Source: Brucella tritici
GTDB lineage: Bacteria > Pseudomonadota > Alphaproteobacteria > Rhizobiales > Rhizobiaceae
Assembly (NCBI RefSeq): GCF_902825325.1
Contig: NZ_CADEAR010000021.1
Location: forward strand, 1 to 36,388
DNA: 36,388 nt
Reading direction: 5' to 3'
Shown: positions 34,032 through 36,388 of the stretch, one piece after another
Layout: every line of letters starts with the position of its first letter
How positions within the stretch are numbered: the first letter of the stretch is position 1
Notes under the pieces: model-generated
Databases searched by the model: none
What the model was told of the DNA's origin: nothing
The model's input: the letters and a program-made list of their open reading frames with translations, nothing else
Program-made: the position numbers and the translations under genes

Positions 34032-34942
34032 TCGATAACCTCATTAGCACGCGACGTCGCGATGATGCGATCCACATGCGCCAAACCAGCGTCAGTCTCG
34101 ATGAAATTGGTCATGTCGTCAATCTTTGTGAACGCAGCAGCAACGGCTTCCGGTGTCCGCTCGCTTTTCGGCAGATAAACGCCTTCACTTTCCACAATCG
34201 CCATACGGGCCACAGTTCCGGCCCCTGCCAGAAGCACTGTGCGGCTTGGCGCCTGTTCGCTGACAAGGAAGAGAGCAGCGGGAACGACATTTTCAGGTGC
34301 GAGACGCACCAGCATTTCTTCATCCAGCACGTCACCGGTCATGCGCGTTGCAGCCGTGGGCGCAATTGCATTGACATGGATGTCGTATTTGTCGCCTTCA
34401 AAATGCAACACATTCATCAGGCCGACGAGTCCCGCCTTGGCCGCACCATAGTTGGACTGGCCGAAATTCCCATAAACGCCCGACGTGGAAGTCGTCATCA
34501 GGATGCGGCCATAGTTCTGGCCTTTCATGATGTCCCACACAGCGCGACTGGCATTGGCCGAGCCAATAAGGTGCACGTCTACCACGGCGCCAAAATCGCA
34601 CATTTCCATTTTCGCAAAGCTCTTGTCGCGCAAAATCCCGGCATTGTTGATGAGAATATCAATGCGACCGAATTCTTCGACCGTGTGCTTCGCCAGCGCC
34701 TGCATGTCTTCGAACTTCGTGACGTTGCCAGCGTCGGCAATGGCGACACCGCCCTTGGATCGAATTTCCGCAACGACCTTTTCGGCTGCCTCCGATGCCC
34801 CGCCGGTGCCGTCGCGGCTGCCACCGAAATCGTTCACGACGACCTTTGCGCCGCGCGCTGCCAGTTCGAGGGCATAAGCGCGCCCAAGCCCGCCGCCTGC
34901 ACCCGTTACAATTACAACACGATTTTCAAAAGAAATGGCCAT
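34028..34942 (-). CDS. short-chain dehydrogenase, 3-hydroxyacyl-CoA dehydrogenase-like
   Basis: 304 residues. TGAGGGLGR (13-21), NDFGG (37-41, acidic residue favouring NAD), NNAG (99-102), a Ser near 152-154 and Tyr165/Lys169 (SNYGAAKAG) are the catalytic and cofactor residues. The VVVNDFGGSRDG pattern and the longer C-terminal part are characteristic of the dehydrogenase domain of peroxisomal multifunctional enzyme 2 (HSD17B4) and its bacterial single-domain homologues. With a MaoC hydratase directly upstream (7-base gap), it would form a hydratase plus (R)-3-hydroxyacyl-CoA dehydrogenase pair, an inference from that resemblance. Confidence 0.9.
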   Translation of the reverse strand: MAISFENRVVIVTGAGGGLGRAYALELAARGAKVVVNDFGGSRDGTGGASEAAEKVVAEIRSKGGVAIADAGNVTKFEDMQALAKHTVEEFGRIDILINNAGILRDKSFAKMEMCDFGAVVDVHLIGSANASRAVWDIMKGQNYGRILMTTSTSGVYGNFGQSNYGAAKAGLVGLMNVLHFEGDKYDIHVNAIAPTAATRMTGDVLDEEMLVRLAPENVVPAALFLVSEQAPSRTVLLAGAGTVARMAIVESEGVYLPKSERTPEAVAAAFTKIDDMTNFIETDAGLAHVDRIIATSRANEVIE

Positions 34943-34949
34943 GTGATCT

Positions 34950-35456
34950 TCAACCTACTGTCAGTATGAGCCAGTCAGCGGCGAGTGCTGGCTTGGTTTC
35001 GTCTTTGATTTCAACAGTCGCTCCAAGGATCTGGAGCTGGCCATTGCCCTTCGGCTGAACAGATTTCGAATTGAACGCACCACGAATGAAAGAACCCACC
35101 TTCACCGGCGCGAGAAAGCGGACTTTGTCGAAGCCATAATTGATTTCAACCGTACCCGCGGCAACCTCCGGCAAAACCTCACGACTGAGCTTGGTCAACA
35201 GGCCAAGCACGAGAAAACCGTGTGCAATAGTGCCACCAAAAACACTTTCCGTCGCTGCGCGTTCCGGGTCTGTGTGAATGAATTGATGATCATCGATCAC
35301 GTCCGCAAACCGATCCACAAGCTGTTGATCGATCTTGATCCAGTCCGAGTACAGGAGCTGGCGTTCTGCGTTTGCAATGAGTGCTGACGCAGCAGAATTA
35401 GGGCTAATTTCCAAAATTACATCCTCCAGGCGTCGAGAAATGGACTGTAGCCGCAT
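34950..35456 (-). CDS. MaoC-family (R)-specific enoyl-CoA hydratase
   Basis: 168 residues if begun at ATG 35456; that ATG lacks a ribosome site, whereas a TTG at 35414 (LEISPNSAASALIANAER) is eight bases after GGAGG and would give 154 residues, closer to the usual size. The hot-dog catalytic segment is FADVIDDHQFIHTDPERA (Asp and His are the usual hydratase pair), followed by TIAHGFLVLGLL. It hydrates a 2-enoyl-CoA to a 3-hydroxyacyl-CoA. First gene of the minus-strand operon, transcribed from the region holding operator copy 2. Confidence 0.88.
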   Translation of the reverse strand: MRLQSISRRLEDVILEISPNSAASALIANAERQLLYSDWIKIDQQLVDRFADVIDDHQFIHTDPERAATESVFGGTIAHGFLVLGLLTKLSREVLPEVAAGTVEINYGFDKVRFLAPVKVGSFIRGAFNSKSVQPKGNGQLQILGATVEIKDETKPALAADWLILTVG

Positions 35457-35465
35457 TAATCAACA

Positions 35466-35483
35466 ACATACTGAGTAGTATGC
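35466..35483. promoter_or_regulatory. TetR-type operator, copy 2
   Basis: ACATACT-GAGT-AGTATGC, differing from the copy at 27874-27891 only in the spacer and the last base. It is between the maoC operon (minus, start at 35456 or 35414) and the tetR-type gene (plus, start 35573), so it can repress the catabolic operon and probably the regulator gene itself. Confidence 0.7.
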
Positions 35484-35572
35484 ACTTGAACATGGCTTTG
35501 TCTAGTGGCATTTTGGCATCGAAATTTGCTAGGCTAGGCTGCCGCTTACCTATGCATAAATCGGAGTAGAAG

Positions 35573-36208
35573 ATGGCTGACAGCCGCCGAAATAACCGAA
35601 CGGACAGTACCGGAAATGTCTTAATCCTGGAAACCGCCGCTCAGTGCTTCATGGAGCAAGGCTTCGCCACAACAAGCATCGATGATGTGGCGCGCAGGAT
35701 GGGTTCGACCAAAGGGCGCATTTATCACTACTACTCATCGAAGACGGATTTGTTCTTCGACGTGCATCGTGAAGGTATGGATCGACTGTTCAAGGCTGTC
35801 GAACCGGTCATGACGATGAACGGCTCGGGCCTGCACCGACTTGAGGAGATGCTCATGGCGCATGCGCTAGCCATGATGACCAACGTCGCTTTCGAAGCCG
35901 TGGTGGTGCAAGGCGTCCATATGCACAAACTGGCGGCAACCACGCCAGATCAACGCCGCACACTCAACGAGCTTATTTCCATCCGACGCCGGTTCGAGGA
36001 TTTGTTCAAGCAGATAATTCGCGACGGGATCGATGACGGCAGTATTCGGGAGGTCGATGTATCGATAGCTGCCAAAGCCGTACTCGGCGCGATCAACTGG
36101 TTGTCCATCTGGTATCAGCCGAGAAGCATTCAAACTGAGAACGACAAAATTGCCTTGGCCAAAGAGATCGTGAATATCCAGATAAATGGGCTTCGTCCAT
36201 CCAACTAG
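35573..36208 (+). CDS. TetR-family repressor of the catabolic island
   Basis: 211 residues. N-terminal TetR HTH (about 15-65): ILETAAQCFMEQGFATTSID, DVARRMGSTKGRIYHYYSSK, TDLFFDVHREG. The C-terminal effector domain is alpha-helical, like that of acyl-CoA-responsive TetR proteins (KstR2/FadR-type), with VVVQGVHMHKL and INWLSIWYQP. CGGAG lies about ten bases before ATG 35573. Its divergent position and the two matching palindromes suggest it represses both halves of the island and is released by an acyl-CoA intermediate; the ligand is inference. Confidence 0.9.
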   Translation: MADSRRNNRTDSTGNVLILETAAQCFMEQGFATTSIDDVARRMGSTKGRIYHYYSSKTDLFFDVHREGMDRLFKAVEPVMTMNGSGLHRLEEMLMAHALAMMTNVAFEAVVVQGVHMHKLAATTPDQRRTLNELISIRRRFEDLFKQIIRDGIDDGSIREVDVSIAAKAVLGAINWLSIWYQPRSIQTENDKIALAKEIVNIQINGLRPSN

Positions 36209-36311
36209 CTGTGAGCTTTCAAGAGGTTGTCCATTTGGAGCGGATTTAGGAGACTGAAGGGTAGCGTCGCCTTAACATTTGCGGGGGTATTTGCGGACAT
36301 TAGCCCGACCC

Positions 36312-36388
36312 GGTGTTGTCACGTTAACTGGGCTGCAGTTGCCTGCCTGACGGTTTGGGCGTAAATTTTGGCGATGCAGACATCAGAT
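36312..36388 (+). mobile_element. IS6-family insertion sequence, right copy (5' end only)
   Basis: Starts GGTGTTGTCACG at 36312 and has the same 62-base leader as the left copy, then ATG 36374 and four further codons (MQTSD) before the window ends. It reads rightward, opposite to the copy at 1-247. The upstream bases (36301-36311) do not match those flanking the left copy, so no target duplication connects the two inner ends. Confidence 0.8.

Noticed and set aside
34950..34970. CTACT-GTC-AGTATG near the SDR start as a third TetR operator
   Set aside because: The spacer is 3 rather than 4 bases, one half-site is altered, and it lies at the end of maoC inside a coupled operon where no promoter is expected.
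1..36388. CRISPR array, tRNA, rRNA or replication origin
   Set aside because: No regularly spaced repeats, tRNA-like cloverleaf sequence, rRNA segments, or repABC/dnaA-box clusters were noticed on either strand by eye.

Overview
The window looks like DNA from a member of the Brucellaceae (Brucella in the broad sense, including Ochrobactrum). The evidence is alphaproteobacterial-type protein sequences, a remnant resembling the Brucella IS711/IS427-group element, an Rrf2-type NsrR, and many accessory catabolic and ABC-transport genes. No rRNA, tRNA, replication gene or CRISPR was seen. The assignment is from memory of protein families, not from a search.

Layout. Both ends (1-247 and 36312-36388) are outward-facing starts of two near-identical IS6-family elements in inverted orientation. 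From the left: a broken IS3-family element (248-789), a frameshifted response-regulator relic, a beta-carbonic anhydrase, a MetB-type cystathionine gamma-synthase, and a nitric-oxide defence pair (hmp with a predicted NsrR box, convergent with nsrR). A small DUF2945-DUF488 pair follows, then an IS graveyard (IS5 fragment cut by an IS3-family element whose other flank is a headless SDR gene). Next come an MHS-type MFS transporter and a divergent cyoABCD operon for a cytochrome bo-type ubiquinol oxidase.

Between 15.7 and 16.6 kb lies gene debris: an IS5 fragment, a piece of an autotransporter passenger joined in frame to a damaged L,D-transpeptidase C-terminus, and an IS711-like 5' remnant. Then comes a 1199-residue autotransporter whose passenger starts with a complete endonuclease/exonuclease/phosphatase (EEP) domain. 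A DeoR-family regulator is divergent from it, and the shared intergenic region holds two copies of an AATGT-N10-ACATT palindrome.

The right 14 kb (21953-36208) is a coherent catabolic island. A minus-strand operon (crotonase, livKGFHM-type ABC importer, thioesterase) diverges from a plus-strand pair (acyl-CoA ligase, iron alcohol dehydrogenase). A second minus-strand operon (MaoC hydratase, SDR, thioesterase, thiolase) diverges from a TetR regulator. The two divergent promoter regions share almost the same palindrome (ACATACT-N4-AGTATGY), so the TetR protein probably controls the whole island. The encoded steps are uptake, CoA activation, hydration, oxidation and thiolysis of an unknown acid. 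No acyl-CoA dehydrogenase is present. An IS1182-family element has landed in what looks like the bidirectional terminator between the two convergent operons.

The best candidates for undescribed biology are the EEP-autotransporter with its DeoR switch and the TetR-controlled catabolic island.
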